Assembly: GCF_000403435.2 (NCBI RefSeq)
Contig: NZ_KE159710.1
Coordinates: 372,001 to 436,000, forward strand
Source of the DNA: Oscillibacter sp. 1-3
Lineage (GTDB): Bacteria; Bacillota; Clostridia; Oscillospirales; Oscillospiraceae
Reading direction: 5' to 3'
DNA: 64,000 bases
The notes under the pieces are model-generated. The model was given only the letters and a program-made list of their open reading frames with translations. It did no database searches and was not told the origin of the DNA. Made by a program: the position numbers and the translations under genes. Shown piece by piece: positions 16,625 to 25,408 of this stretch (position 1 is its first letter; every line of letters starts with the position of its first letter).

Positions 16625-17742
16625 GACTTCACATATCAAGCGGAATCAGCAGGGCGGGACAGCTGGAGCTGCCGATGCCTCCGGGTGATCTCAAACGGCA
16701 GACGGAAACGCTCCGCCCTCCAGCGTCTAATCACCCCCTCCATGTCTCCTCAGTGGACTCCCCCATCCCCAGCCTCGGCTGGCATCTCCAGCACGTCAGG
16801 CTGGACAGCGGCACCACGCTTCAAAAGCTGAATCGGCTGGCGGAGACAATTGATGGGATGAACGAGGCGGGATACTACCATCTGGGCAAAGCTCTGAATA
16901 CAGAGTCCCGGCAGAGTCTGGATGAGGTGCTTCGGACCGCCGCCCATATAAAACCGTCCAGTATGGACTGTTATGAAATCATCCCGGATGTCACCACCCA
17001 CCAGGCGCTGGGCGAGTGGCTTGTAGAGCATGACAGCCTGGAGGAAAAGGTTCCCGAGAGTCTGCGGCCCTATCTGGACTACCACAGCATTGGCGTGGAT
17101 TATTGCATCGCCCATGAGGGGGAATTTCTGTCCACCGGATATGCGGGAATCCGAATGGGGGCGGCAGAGCAGGTTCTGGAGGAACAGGGAATCCTCCACC
17201 TGACGCTTACCACAGCGGAAAGCTGGTATTACCTGACGCTTCCCGCCTCAGAGGAAAAGCTGGAGGACGCGAAAAGGGATCTGGATGTGGAGGATTTTGC
17301 CCAGGCGATGATCGCAGGCGTAAAATATACGGCGCCTCATTTAGGCCGGCTGATTCCCGCAGACTGCATCACGGTGGAGAACGCCAACGAACTGGCGCTG
17401 TGTCTTCGGGAGATGGAGCAGGAGGAGGGCGAAGTAATGAAGTTCTGCGCAGTCCTGGAGGCGGAGCAGCCGGATACCTTTGCGGAGGCCCTCAACATCG
17501 CCATGGACCGGGACGACTATGAGCTGGTTCCGGAGAACGCGGAGGGGTACGGAAAGCAGGTGCTCCGCCGCATCGGGGCGGATGACGAGATCATCGACAC
17601 CATCGACAGCTATATGGATTTCGCCCAGCTTGGCACAGATTCCCTGGCGGAGGATGGCGTTCGCCGGACAGAGTTCGGTATGGTGCGCCGCCTGAGCAAA
17701 CCGTTCCCACCTGCGCCGGAAATCGGACAGGCAATGATGTGA
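16618..17742 (+). CDS. ArdA-like antirestriction family protein 2
   Basis: The 374-residue protein contains two ArdA-type units: residues ~135-200 with LRPYLDYHSIG, GEFLSTGYAG, and a second near the end with IDSYMDFAQLG, AEDGVRRTEFGMV. The N-terminal half (LHISSGISRAGQLELPMPP) is a strand-rich region similar in pattern to protein 1. The start at 16618 overlaps the previous stop and follows GGGAGG. It is strongly acidic, in line with DNA mimicry. Function is inferred from the motif and position in the array. Confidence 0.65.
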   Translation: MLRLHISSGISRAGQLELPMPPGDLKRQTETLRPPASNHPLHVSSVDSPIPSLGWHLQHVRLDSGTTLQKLNRLAETIDGMNEAGYYHLGKALNTESRQSLDEVLRTAAHIKPSSMDCYEIIPDVTTHQALGEWLVEHDSLEEKVPESLRPYLDYHSIGVDYCIAHEGEFLSTGYAGIRMGAAEQVLEEQGILHLTLTTAESWYYLTLPASEEKLEDAKRDLDVEDFAQAMIAGVKYTAPHLGRLIPADCITVENANELALCLREMEQEEGEVMKFCAVLEAEQPDTFAEALNIAMDRDDYELVPENAEGYGKQVLRRIGADDEIIDTIDSYMDFAQLGTDSLAEDGVRRTEFGMVRRLSKPFPPAPEIGQAMM

Positions 17743-17816
17743 AAACTTCTGCTGGACTTCCAGGCGAAACTGTGGTATCTGTTGAGATCACAAACGAGAA
17801 AAAGGAGATGAACGCG

Positions 17817-18812
17817 TTGTACATCGACATCTACAAGGACCAGATGCTCCCGATAGAGCTGTTTGGCAGGCAGGTACTTTATACCAAGCACCCCATTGCC
17901 CGAGAGGAGGTTCCGGAGGGGTGGTGCTGTTATGACCTCTGCGGGACAGACCGAAAGCCGAACCAGTCGCTGAAGCTGACGGACGCCGCCCTGATCTACC
18001 ATACCGGTACGGTGCTCTCCCCGCGGCCATTGAAGCGAAGTACCACATTGGAACGAAAAGTGACGGATTTATTTTTCCCAAATGCGGAGCCGCTCACTCT
18101 GGCGGAATTCTGCCGCAATCAGAATCTGCCCTTTCCCCAGGACCCGAGAAAATACGTTCTGCGTCCCGCTTCCCCCGAGGAGGCGGGATTATTTTACGCC
18201 CTGCCGCCGGAGAGGGATGAGGCGCTGGGCGCTATCGGCCATGTCCGCATTGACTTTGGCGGCGGCGGCAGCAACTTCCATCACAGCTGGTGGCCCAGAG
18301 GCCCCGAGGAGCTGAATACTCAGGAGTTCAGGGATGAGCTGGGCAGTGTGGTGGATGAACTCCGCAGAAGCGTTTTGAAAGACCTCTCCTCCATGCGGCG
18401 CTATTGCTGGGGCCATAGCGGAGAGATCAAGGGCGGCGTCTGCTGCCAGAATTACGGCTATGTGGTGGAAACAGACCGCTGTCTCTACCGCCTTCGGTGC
18501 AACCCAGCACAGGGAGATTACCATGCCTATCTCGGGTGCTTTGATAAGCAGGCGCAGAAGCAGATCATCGGACGTGTCACGTTTGCCAGCGGCGTGAGCG
18601 AGGACTTTACGGACCCGCAGAAATACCTCCGGACCCTCCGGGAGGAACTTCCCTATCACCCCACCACTGGCTTCCGCTATGAGACCCTGACCGATGATCC
18701 GGAAATCCGCAAGGCGGTAGATGACATGCTCTATGATCTGTATGGCGAGGAAAATCCACGTCCTTTGGAGGACTATGGCAGCAGCGGCATGATGGGGGGC
18801 ATGAGCCTGTGA
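17817..18812 (+). CDS. large polyvalent-protein-associated (LPD28-like) domain protein
   Basis: The product starts LYIDIYKDQMLPIELFGRQV and continues with a compact domain containing EEVPEGWCCYDLCGTDR. That pattern is typical of LPD28-like domains found in mobile-element polyproteins. The C-terminal half has a Gly-rich motif IDFGGGGSNFHHSWWP and ends Gly/Met-rich. Its biochemical role is unknown; such domains accompany antirestriction and conjugation genes. The TTG at 17817 is preferred because AAAGGAG lies nine bases upstream; the ATG at 17808 abuts that site. Confidence 0.6.
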   Translation: MYIDIYKDQMLPIELFGRQVLYTKHPIAREEVPEGWCCYDLCGTDRKPNQSLKLTDAALIYHTGTVLSPRPLKRSTTLERKVTDLFFPNAEPLTLAEFCRNQNLPFPQDPRKYVLRPASPEEAGLFYALPPERDEALGAIGHVRIDFGGGGSNFHHSWWPRGPEELNTQEFRDELGSVVDELRRSVLKDLSSMRRYCWGHSGEIKGGVCCQNYGYVVETDRCLYRLRCNPAQGDYHAYLGCFDKQAQKQIIGRVTFASGVSEDFTDPQKYLRTLREELPYHPTTGFRYETLTDDPEIRKAVDDMLYDLYGEENPRPLEDYGSSGMMGGMSL

Positions 18813-19477
18813 TGGAAATGACGAAAGACGGCTTCTGGGACCTGATCGCGGAGGCAAAGAAGAGATACGGCCAGGACCAGGACGGCTCGTTCCAGTGGCT
18901 GAAAGACCAGCTCACCATCCTTGGCCCCCAGCAGGCCCAGGACTTCCATGACATTCTCCACGGATACCAGCAGCTTGCCAATCAGTACGGACTCTGGAGC
19001 GCCGCAATATTGATATGTGAACACGGCTGTACGGACGACGGCTTTATTGACTTCCGGGCCTGGCTGATCGCCCAGGGCAGGGAAGTCTATCTGGCGGCGC
19101 TGGCAGATCCGGACTCCCTGGCGGAGGTGGAGGCATATGGCGGCTGCCAGTTTGAGGAGCTGACCGATACGGGGAATACGGTGCTGGAGACACTGACAGG
19201 CCAAAGCGCCTATGAGGGCACAGACCTGGCCGCCTGCAATGCGCTGGCGGCGGAGCTGCGGCAGGATATTGCCTATGGCGGGGGTATCGGCTATCCCTGC
19301 GAATGGGATGAGCTTGAAGCGCATTTCCCCCGCCTGTGCGCCAAATATCTGGAGCCGGGCACAGTGGAGTCCATGCTGGAGACCGACAATACGATATGGT
19401 ACTCCGGCAGTCCGGACATCCAGAAAGCGCGGGCGGGCGGCCCGCCGCAGCTCAATATGAATATGGAGGGGATGTAA
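18812..19477 (+). CDS. DUF4240 domain protein
   Basis: The 221-residue protein has the DUF4240 pattern: an opening MTKDGFWDLIAEAKKRYGQD, then the DDGFIDFRAWLIAQGREVY motif and AALADPDSLAEV. The C-terminal part is Gly-rich and ends NMNMEGM, a tail style shared with neighbours. Function is unknown. It overlaps the previous stop by one base; a GTG at 18809 is also possible, with GGGGGG upstream. It is clearly a member of the antirestriction operon. Confidence 0.8.
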   Translation: MEMTKDGFWDLIAEAKKRYGQDQDGSFQWLKDQLTILGPQQAQDFHDILHGYQQLANQYGLWSAAILICEHGCTDDGFIDFRAWLIAQGREVYLAALADPDSLAEVEAYGGCQFEELTDTGNTVLETLTGQSAYEGTDLAACNALAAELRQDIAYGGGIGYPCEWDELEAHFPRLCAKYLEPGTVESMLETDNTIWYSGSPDIQKARAGGPPQLNMNMEGM

Positions 19478-20752
19478 ATGAACCAAATATCAAAAGAGTG
19501 GCTGGACTTCCTGCGCCAGCAGTTTCCGCAGGGCAGCCGGATACAGCTCCGTGAGATGAAAGACGTTCCCCGCCCGGTGGAGCCGGGAAGCAGGGGTAGG
19601 CTGGAGGGCATTGACGACGCCGGAAACTTCCTGGTACGCTGGGACAGCGGACGCAGCCTGAATCTGGCACCGGGCGAAGACAGCTTTACCGTCCTTCCCC
19701 CACCCCTCCAGATACTGAAGTTGTATATGCCCATGACCGCGACCTATTATGATGAGGAAGACGGTGTAGAGAATGAGATCACAATGGACTACCGCGAGAC
19801 AGTGGAGTATGCCCCGCAGATCATCGCGGCGTTTCAAAAGGAGCGTGCGTGGCTGGAACAGCACGCGGGCAGCCTTGAAGATGCGGAGCGCGGTCTCATG
19901 GCCTATTTCAGCGGTACGGAAAGTGTACATCAGAAAGTACGATCCTGCTATTTCACCGCTGAGGTGCGGGAGGGACAACTCTGGGGTGTGGCGGAATGCA
20001 AGATATGCGGCAGCCTGACGCCGATGGAACTGGAGCACCTCATAGATGAGATTGGCGGACAGGCCAGCGATGGTGTTGGAGAGGTCTTTGAACAGCATGA
20101 GATCCAGATAGGCAACGGCCTGAAAATCTACCCTCACCTGTGGCAGAGCGAGGGTTGGAGTATCATGCCGGAACAGGATCGCTTCGATCCCCACTTTTCG
20201 GAGCGGCTCCCGGATATTTGCCTCTCGGTTCTGCCGGAAAACAACGCCCTGATCTATATTACCAAGGGCACTGGCTGCCAGATATCGGAAGACAGCAGTG
20301 AGAAGCCCGGCCTGAACCGGCACATGGCAGACTACTGCAATAGAAAGCGGGGCATCAGCAAGGCTCAGGAGGCGGCTATGCTGGGCGGATGTCTGCACGG
20401 CTGGGAGTCCACCGCCGCTGATCCCAAACGCTATATGCAGGAACAGTGCCAGACTTCCGGGCGGAAAGTGACAGAGGAGCTTCCGGAGCTGTGCTTCTCT
20501 GTCCTTCCCAGCACCGGGGCACTCATCTGCATCAAGCGAGGCGAGAGCGGCTATTTTCCCTCGGACTGGGATACCGGCGATCCGGCTCAGAACCGGGAGC
20601 TGGCAGACTACAACAACCAGCGCCTCGGCGTCACGGCCGCCCAGCGGCTGGCGATGGAGGCTGGGTCTATGCATGGCTGGGACTGCCCTGCCGCTGATCC
20701 CAAGACCTATGAGCAAACCCCGCAGACGATAGGGGGGATAACCCTTGCGTAA
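19478..20752 (+). CDS. DUF4314 - DUF6329-like protein with two C-terminal repeats
   Basis: The 424-residue protein begins with a DUF4314 domain (SRIQLREMKDVPRPVEPGSR, then GRLEGIDDAGNFLVRWDSG). A middle domain follows (LYMPMTATYYDEEDG), resembling DUF6329. The C-terminal ~160 residues are two copies of a ~75-residue repeat, each ending in a motif like AMLGGCLHGWESTAADP and AMEAGSMHGWDCPAADP. DUF4314 proteins are common in ICEs of Clostridia; activity is unknown. The ATG directly follows the DUF4240 stop with GGAGGG upstream. Confidence 0.7.
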   Translation: MNQISKEWLDFLRQQFPQGSRIQLREMKDVPRPVEPGSRGRLEGIDDAGNFLVRWDSGRSLNLAPGEDSFTVLPPPLQILKLYMPMTATYYDEEDGVENEITMDYRETVEYAPQIIAAFQKERAWLEQHAGSLEDAERGLMAYFSGTESVHQKVRSCYFTAEVREGQLWGVAECKICGSLTPMELEHLIDEIGGQASDGVGEVFEQHEIQIGNGLKIYPHLWQSEGWSIMPEQDRFDPHFSERLPDICLSVLPENNALIYITKGTGCQISEDSSEKPGLNRHMADYCNRKRGISKAQEAAMLGGCLHGWESTAADPKRYMQEQCQTSGRKVTEELPELCFSVLPSTGALICIKRGESGYFPSDWDTGDPAQNRELADYNNQRLGVTAAQRLAMEAGSMHGWDCPAADPKTYEQTPQTIGGITLA

Positions 20753-21956
20753 AGTGTTTGAGGTCTATCTGGCGAAAGCGGACCAACCGGACAGCGCCGC
20801 GTGTGCGGAGCTGTCCCTCCCTGCGGCGCCCTATCAGCTTCAGGACGCATTTGACAAGCTCCGATTGGCAGACGGCGAGTCCCTGTACTGGGAGATCACA
20901 GGGTATCAGCAATTTGAAGAGCTGTCCTCCGTTTTGAACGATACCTGCGGGCTGTACGACCTGAACGCCCTGGCGCAGAAAGTGTCAGAGCTGGATGAAC
21001 AGCAACGCGCCGCTTTCGCGGGGCTTCTGGCCATAGAACAGAGGAAAAACCAGCCCATCCCAATCTCAAGGCTGATTGACATTGCCCATAGCACGGATTG
21101 CTGTCATATAGTGGGTTCGGCTCTGAACGACTCCCAGTTGGGCCTCTTCTGCGCGGAAAACGGTTTTCTTCCTGAACTGGATAATCTGCCGGATACGGTG
21201 TTCAGCCTGCTGGACTTTGAGCGGATCGGGCGGGAATACCGTCTGCGGGAGGGCGGAGTCTTCATAGAGCGCAGCACGGACCATCCCGGAGGTTATGTGG
21301 AACAGAGCAACGCACTGGCAGAGGTATACAAAACGCTGGACCTGACTCCCGAAATACCGGACTACGCCATACTGCTGGAGTTGTCCAAGGGGTTCTTCAA
21401 CGATCCCGGGTATGACAGCGATAAGACCGCCCAGCTGAAGTTGCCCGCTTCGCCGGAGGAGTTGTCCTCCGCGCTGGATGCTGTGGAAGCCCGGGACTGG
21501 CGGGAAGCTGGCTGGAGCTGCCTGGACTGCCGGGTCCCGGCGCTGACGGAGATGATCTCTGACGCCGGGGAGGGGATCGACTTTCTCAATTGCCTGTCCC
21601 AGCGGCTGGCGGACATGGAACCGAAGGCCCTGACCGCATACAAGGCCCTGCTGGACGCGGTAAAGTGCCATGATCTTCAAAACGCCGCTCTGCTGGCAGA
21701 TACGCTGGACAGGTACATCTTCTCTCCGCAGTACAGCTCCCCCGCCGAAGTGGCGAAAGGGGAGCTGTCTGCGATCCTCTGCGAAGTGGAGTCGGAGATT
21801 ATCATGCCCCATGTGAACCTGTATCAATATGGACAAGCGCTGATCCAGAAGTACGGCGGAACGCTGACCTCCTATGGCCTGATCGAGCGGGTGGATGGAC
21901 AGCCGGTCCTGAATATGGAAAAAAGACCCCAACAGGGCGGAATGGAGTTGAAGTAA
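20745..21956 (+). CDS. ArdA-like antirestriction family protein 3
   Basis: This 403-residue protein is the one most like annotated ArdA in gut Clostridia. Features include QFEELSSVLNDTCGLYDLNA in the N-terminal half, FSLLDFERIGREYRLREGG with FIERSTDHPGGYVEQ in the middle, and YQYGQALIQKYGGTLTSYG at the end. It begins with TTG at 20745, eight bases inside the previous gene and preceded by AGGGGGG. ArdA proteins imitate bent B-form DNA to inhibit type I restriction. Here the domain occurs more than once per polypeptide. Confidence 0.75.
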   Translation: MRKVFEVYLAKADQPDSAACAELSLPAAPYQLQDAFDKLRLADGESLYWEITGYQQFEELSSVLNDTCGLYDLNALAQKVSELDEQQRAAFAGLLAIEQRKNQPIPISRLIDIAHSTDCCHIVGSALNDSQLGLFCAENGFLPELDNLPDTVFSLLDFERIGREYRLREGGVFIERSTDHPGGYVEQSNALAEVYKTLDLTPEIPDYAILLELSKGFFNDPGYDSDKTAQLKLPASPEELSSALDAVEARDWREAGWSCLDCRVPALTEMISDAGEGIDFLNCLSQRLADMEPKALTAYKALLDAVKCHDLQNAALLADTLDRYIFSPQYSSPAEVAKGELSAILCEVESEIIMPHVNLYQYGQALIQKYGGTLTSYGLIERVDGQPVLNMEKRPQQGGMELK

Positions 21957-21957
21957 C

Positions 21958-23394
21958 ATAGAAAAGTTTAATCATCTGCTGGAGCTGCCCGGCACACCCC
22001 AGGAGCGGATGTGGCTGGAGGAGCGGCTGGAAACACTGAGCGTTCGGGAGAGCTATATCCTCGCCGCCATTTCTATGCGGCATCCGCCTGAAACCGCGGG
22101 CAACGCCATCAACAGCATTCAAAATCTGTCCGGGTGTGAGACGCATCCGGCTGGCTGTTACGAAGAATTAGGCCGGTTCAGTTTGGGTCAGGCGTCCCAA
22201 TTGCCGGAGGAGGTTCTGCCCTATGTGGACTTTGAGCATATCGGGCAGCAGTTTGAGAATGAGCATCCCGGCCTGTTCATCGGAAGTATTTATGTGGAAT
22301 ATCCAAAAGAACCGCCAGAGCCAGCTTACTGCGGAAAGAACACGCTTCTGCCGGAGGACAGCGATTGGAGCGTCAAGCTGAAGCTGGCCTCCCCCGCTGT
22401 GCCGGATGGGGTATGGCTTCGCCTGCCGGACTATGATGGGCAGACGCCGGAAAAATCCGGCGAGGTCAAGCTGGTTCTGGAGGAACTGCGGGTCAAGTCT
22501 CTGGAGGACTGTACGCTGCTGAAGGCCCGGTGTATTCTCCCGGAAGCCGGCGATCTGATGAAACAGTATGACAGCGTCACGGATCTGGTTCGGGACGGAG
22601 ATAATCTGGGCTATGTCCTGGATGAGCAGGGGCAAGGCGCCCCCCACTGGCTGGAGAAGTTCGCCGCCGCGCTGGAATACGAGAACTGCCGCACCCTGAA
22701 ATTTGCTCTGGATATATCCCAGAACCTCCACTGCTATGAGTGGGTGCCGCGCGGCAGTTTGAAAGAATTTGCTGCGGACAATCTCCGTTCCCATGGCGTG
22801 TCAGAGGCGCTGATCCAATCCGGCAATATCAATCTGAGGGAGTACGGTTCAGATCTGCTGGATGCCTCCGGATATATGGAGGCCAGCGGCGAGACCGGCT
22901 ATCTGGTCCGTAACAGTCAAATATTTGTCCACGAATACACGGCCTCTGTGGAAGGTTCCCCCTCCTGGCGGGATATTTTGAAGGCGCTCCCCCGTCTGGA
23001 ACAGCTCTCCAGCCAGGCCGGCCCGGAGGAAACCGCCAGCGCAAGAGCCGCCATGATGGAAGCTCTCGCAGAGAGCGGCACTGACGGTATCCGGCATCTC
23101 CAGACGGCGATGGAATATGAGAGATGCGGCAGTCTCGAGGAGGCCGCGGAAATAGCCGCCCATCTGGGCAGCTATGACTTTGTGGAGAAAGCCGAATTTG
23201 AGGAGAGTGTAAGGCAGGAACTGCTGGCAAAGGGACTGAGTGAAGAAATGATCCGTTCCTGCATTGACTTTAAGGCTTATACGGCAATCGCCTATGGATA
23301 TGATTCCATCTACAGCTCTTATGAAACCGGACTGTACGTCCACAGAAGCGCCGCCCTGTCCCAGCCGGAACAGGGCGGCATATGCATGCAGTGA
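21958..23394 (+). CDS. ArdA-like antirestriction family protein 4, apparent ATA start
   Basis: The family-like N-terminus (EKFNHLLELPGTPQERMWL) begins at an ATA codon at 21958, with GGAG ten bases upstream. The only ATG in frame is at 22009, after conserved sequence. The product contains three ArdA-type units: VLPYVDFEHIGQQF with FIGSIYVEYP; NINLREYGSDLLDASG with GETGYLVRNS; and SCIDFKAYTAIAYGY with ETGLYVHRS. It starts 2 bp after the preceding stop. Either a weak ATA start is used, the ATG gives a shorter protein, or the gene is impaired. Confidence 0.65.
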   Translation: MEKFNHLLELPGTPQERMWLEERLETLSVRESYILAAISMRHPPETAGNAINSIQNLSGCETHPAGCYEELGRFSLGQASQLPEEVLPYVDFEHIGQQFENEHPGLFIGSIYVEYPKEPPEPAYCGKNTLLPEDSDWSVKLKLASPAVPDGVWLRLPDYDGQTPEKSGEVKLVLEELRVKSLEDCTLLKARCILPEAGDLMKQYDSVTDLVRDGDNLGYVLDEQGQGAPHWLEKFAAALEYENCRTLKFALDISQNLHCYEWVPRGSLKEFAADNLRSHGVSEALIQSGNINLREYGSDLLDASGYMEASGETGYLVRNSQIFVHEYTASVEGSPSWRDILKALPRLEQLSSQAGPEETASARAAMMEALAESGTDGIRHLQTAMEYERCGSLEEAAEIAAHLGSYDFVEKAEFEESVRQELLAKGLSEEMIRSCIDFKAYTAIAYGYDSIYSSYETGLYVHRSAALSQPEQGGICMQ

Positions 23395-23425
23395 GCATAC
23401 CGTCAATTTGAGGAGGTGGTGTGAA

Positions 23426-23464
23426 ATGGGCGCAGCCCATACCCGGCGAAAAATGAATAATTAA
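23426..23464 (+). other. tiny ORF (12 residues) with strong ribosome site at the operon end
   Basis: GAGGAGGTGGTGTGAA precedes an ATG opening a 12-codon frame that stops just before the terminator. It is a translatable leftover or a small peptide; nothing supports a function. Confidence 0.25.
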
Positions 23465-23473
23465 ATCATCACA

Positions 23474-23516
23474 GGGGCCGTTTTCCGAAAGGGACAGACG
23501 GCCCCTTCTTTTTTTA
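23474..23516 (+). terminator. intrinsic terminator of the antirestriction operon
   Basis: GGGGCCGT (23474-23481) pairs with ACGGCCCC (23498-23505), and a run of T follows (TTCTTTTTTT). It separates the ArdA-like array from the downstream Dam-containing group. Confidence 0.85.
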
Positions 23517-23556
23517 TGTCCATTTTCGGAAAACCGACTCCGGAAAGGACGAGAAA

Positions 23557-23910
23557 ATGCGGAAAAAACAGCTGTTAGCCTACCTGAAAGACGCCTGCCC
23601 CGGACGCCGGTATACCGTGAAAGGCGCCGAGCTGGAGCAGGTGCTTCACCTCAGCGGCACAGACCTGCGGAAGCTGGTAAACCGCCTGCGTCAGGACGGC
23701 GTCCCCATCTGCAGCAGCCGGAACGGGTACTTCTACGCCAGAACTGCCGGCGAGATCTACACCACCATCCTCCAGCTCCAAGCCATGGTGCGGGGCCTGG
23801 AGGCCGCCATCCGCGGTCTGGAGTCCGCGCTGGAATACTTTGGAGAACCCCGCGAGGCTCCCGCCGGGCTCCCGCGAAGCGGAACCGGCGGCGAGGAAGG
23901 AGGTGTCTGA
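23557..23910 (+). CDS. small helix-turn-helix-like protein with C-terminal coiled coil
   Basis: The 117-residue protein has an N-terminal winged-helix-like region (QLLAYLKDACPGRRYTVKG, GTDLRKLVNRLRQDGVPICS, RNGYFYA), then a helical heptad-like stretch (ILQLQAMVRGLEAAIRGLES) suited to dimerisation. It probably binds DNA and may regulate the methylase behind it, with which it overlaps by a few bases. The start has GGAAAGGACGAG upstream. Family not recognised with certainty. Confidence 0.6.
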   Translation: MRKKQLLAYLKDACPGRRYTVKGAELEQVLHLSGTDLRKLVNRLRQDGVPICSSRNGYFYARTAGEIYTTILQLQAMVRGLEAAIRGLESALEYFGEPREAPAGLPRSGTGGEEGGV

Positions 23911-24883
23911 GATCGCAAGGCCGGTCATTCCATGGGTAGGCGGAAAAGAAAAGCTGGCGCCCTATATCACCCAGATCTTTCCGCCCAACATGAAGCAATA
24001 TCTGGAGCCTTTCGGCGGCAGCGCCGCCGTGCTGCTGAGCATGCCGTCCTGCCCCGGCAGGCTGGACATCTACAATGACCTGAACGCGGAGCTCAGCAAC
24101 CTCTTCCTCTGCGTGAAAGAGCGGTGTAATGCCCTGCTCCGGGAACTTAGCTTTCTTCCCATCCACTCCAGGGAGGTTTTCGAATTCTACAAAGACTTTG
24201 CCGCCCACAGGGAGATCACCCTGCGGAATATTCAGGAGGAGCTGCGGATTCTGGACGATCCGGCGTGCTTCACCCCGGAGCAGGCTGCGGAACTGCGGCC
24301 AATTTTCCAGGAGAGGCTGGAGCTCTATGACGTCCAGCGGGCGGCGGCCTATGTCATGCGGGTCCGGGGCAGCTTCAACGCCACCACCACCTCTTTCGCG
24401 GTGAAAGGTTTGAACCTGCCCCGGTTCCTGTACCTGTTCAAGCCCGCATCCGAGCGGCTCCAGGATGTGGCGATTGAGAACAAGGACGCCATCCAGATCA
24501 TCCGGGAGCGGGACGGCGTCAACAGGCTCACCTACTGTGACCCGCCCTATTTCGGCGCGGAGCGAAGCTATGATCTGGAGATCGCGGCGCAGTATCACAC
24601 CCGGCTCCACCGGGTCTTGCGCAAATGCCGGGGACCCGTGGCGGTATCTTACAATGATCACCGCTTCATCCGGCGGCTGTATGACGACTTCCACATCCTG
24701 GCTTTCGCGCGGGACAACCCCATGGCGAAGCGGAGCGGCGCGTTATATGGCGAACTGCTCATGACCAATTATGACCCCACTCCATTCCTGGCGGACCAGC
24801 TGACGCTGTTTGGCGGGCAGGAGACGGAAAAGCTCCGGCTGGAGCTGGTTCATATTCCGAAAAAATCACTGATTACACTTTGA
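23903..24883 (+). CDS. DNA adenine methyltransferase (D12 class, Dam-like)
   Basis: The protein (~326 residues) has the D12 N6-adenine methyltransferase motifs: SAM-binding IPWVGGKEKLAPYI and FGGSAAVLL at the N-terminus, YNDLNAELSNLFLCVK, and the catalytic TYCDPPYFGAERSYD near residue 215. The target sequence cannot be told. The start is uncertain: GTG at 23903 lies within GAAGGAGGTG; an upstream TTG at 23840 would add a low-complexity tail. In an ICE such a methylase could protect the element DNA against restriction, complementing the ArdA-like proteins. Confidence 0.88.
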   Translation: MSEIARPVIPWVGGKEKLAPYITQIFPPNMKQYLEPFGGSAAVLLSMPSCPGRLDIYNDLNAELSNLFLCVKERCNALLRELSFLPIHSREVFEFYKDFAAHREITLRNIQEELRILDDPACFTPEQAAELRPIFQERLELYDVQRAAAYVMRVRGSFNATTTSFAVKGLNLPRFLYLFKPASERLQDVAIENKDAIQIIRERDGVNRLTYCDPPYFGAERSYDLEIAAQYHTRLHRVLRKCRGPVAVSYNDHRFIRRLYDDFHILAFARDNPMAKRSGALYGELLMTNYDPTPFLADQLTLFGGQETEKLRLELVHIPKKSLITL

Positions 24884-24898
24884 TATTGGAGGTTTCCT

Positions 24899-25408
24899 AT
24901 GAATTCCCAGAAAATGATGAACTGCAAGAAGTACAACACGGCAGAATCCGCCGGCCCTCTGTCCCTGATCCTCACCGCCGGCGGTATGGAGCCTGATACG
25001 CCTGTCGATATCCATGCTTCCGCGGACACGGCGGTAGTTTTGAGAGAGACGATGACTGCCGCGGAGCTGGTCAGGACCATCCAGTTCCTGCGGACAGTTA
25101 CGACAAATCTGCTGATCCATCTGGCAAAGGCGTGCGGCCCCTGTGACAACTGCGATGTGGACTGTCCCTGCCTGAAAGATGAGGAGGCGTTTCCGATTCC
25201 GGACGCGCTGCTGGAAGAGGCCGGCATCCCCCGTGGCGCCAGGCTGGACGTCTTTGCGGAGGATGGTGCGATCCACATCACAGCCGCGGAGGGGCCGGAC
25301 CTGCGGGACGTGCCGGTGGACCTTCTGGAGCTGTTCCGGCAGACGGGGATCTGCCTGGATGAGCTGGACGGCCTGCTGCGGGAAAACGGGGTGATCTATG
25401 GCGGCTGA
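24899..25408 (+). CDS. Cys-rich protein with AbrB-like C-terminal half
   Basis: The 169-residue protein has a central cysteine cluster CGPCDNCDVDCPC that could bind metal. The following region (IPDALLEEAGIPRGARLDVF, then DGAIHITAAEG) resembles the swapped-hairpin fold of SpoVT/AbrB proteins. Its end (DLLELFRQTGICLDELDGLL) is helical. It has a good GGAGG site and overlaps the next gene by 11 bp. The function is not known; a DNA-binding or antitoxin-like role is conceivable. Confidence 0.6.
   Translation: MNSQKMMNCKKYNTAESAGPLSLILTAGGMEPDTPVDIHASADTAVVLRETMTAAELVRTIQFLRTVTTNLLIHLAKACGPCDNCDVDCPCLKDEEAFPIPDALLEEAGIPRGARLDVFAEDGAIHITAAEGPDLRDVPVDLLELFRQTGICLDELDGLLRENGVIYGG

Noticed and set aside
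19490..20716. 408-codon minus-strand ORF
   Set aside because: Antisense to the DUF4314 protein gene, which has start context, operon overlap and domain matches.
23651..24694. 347-codon minus-strand ORF
   Set aside because: Antisense to the Dam methylase with its DPPY motif; a shadow frame.
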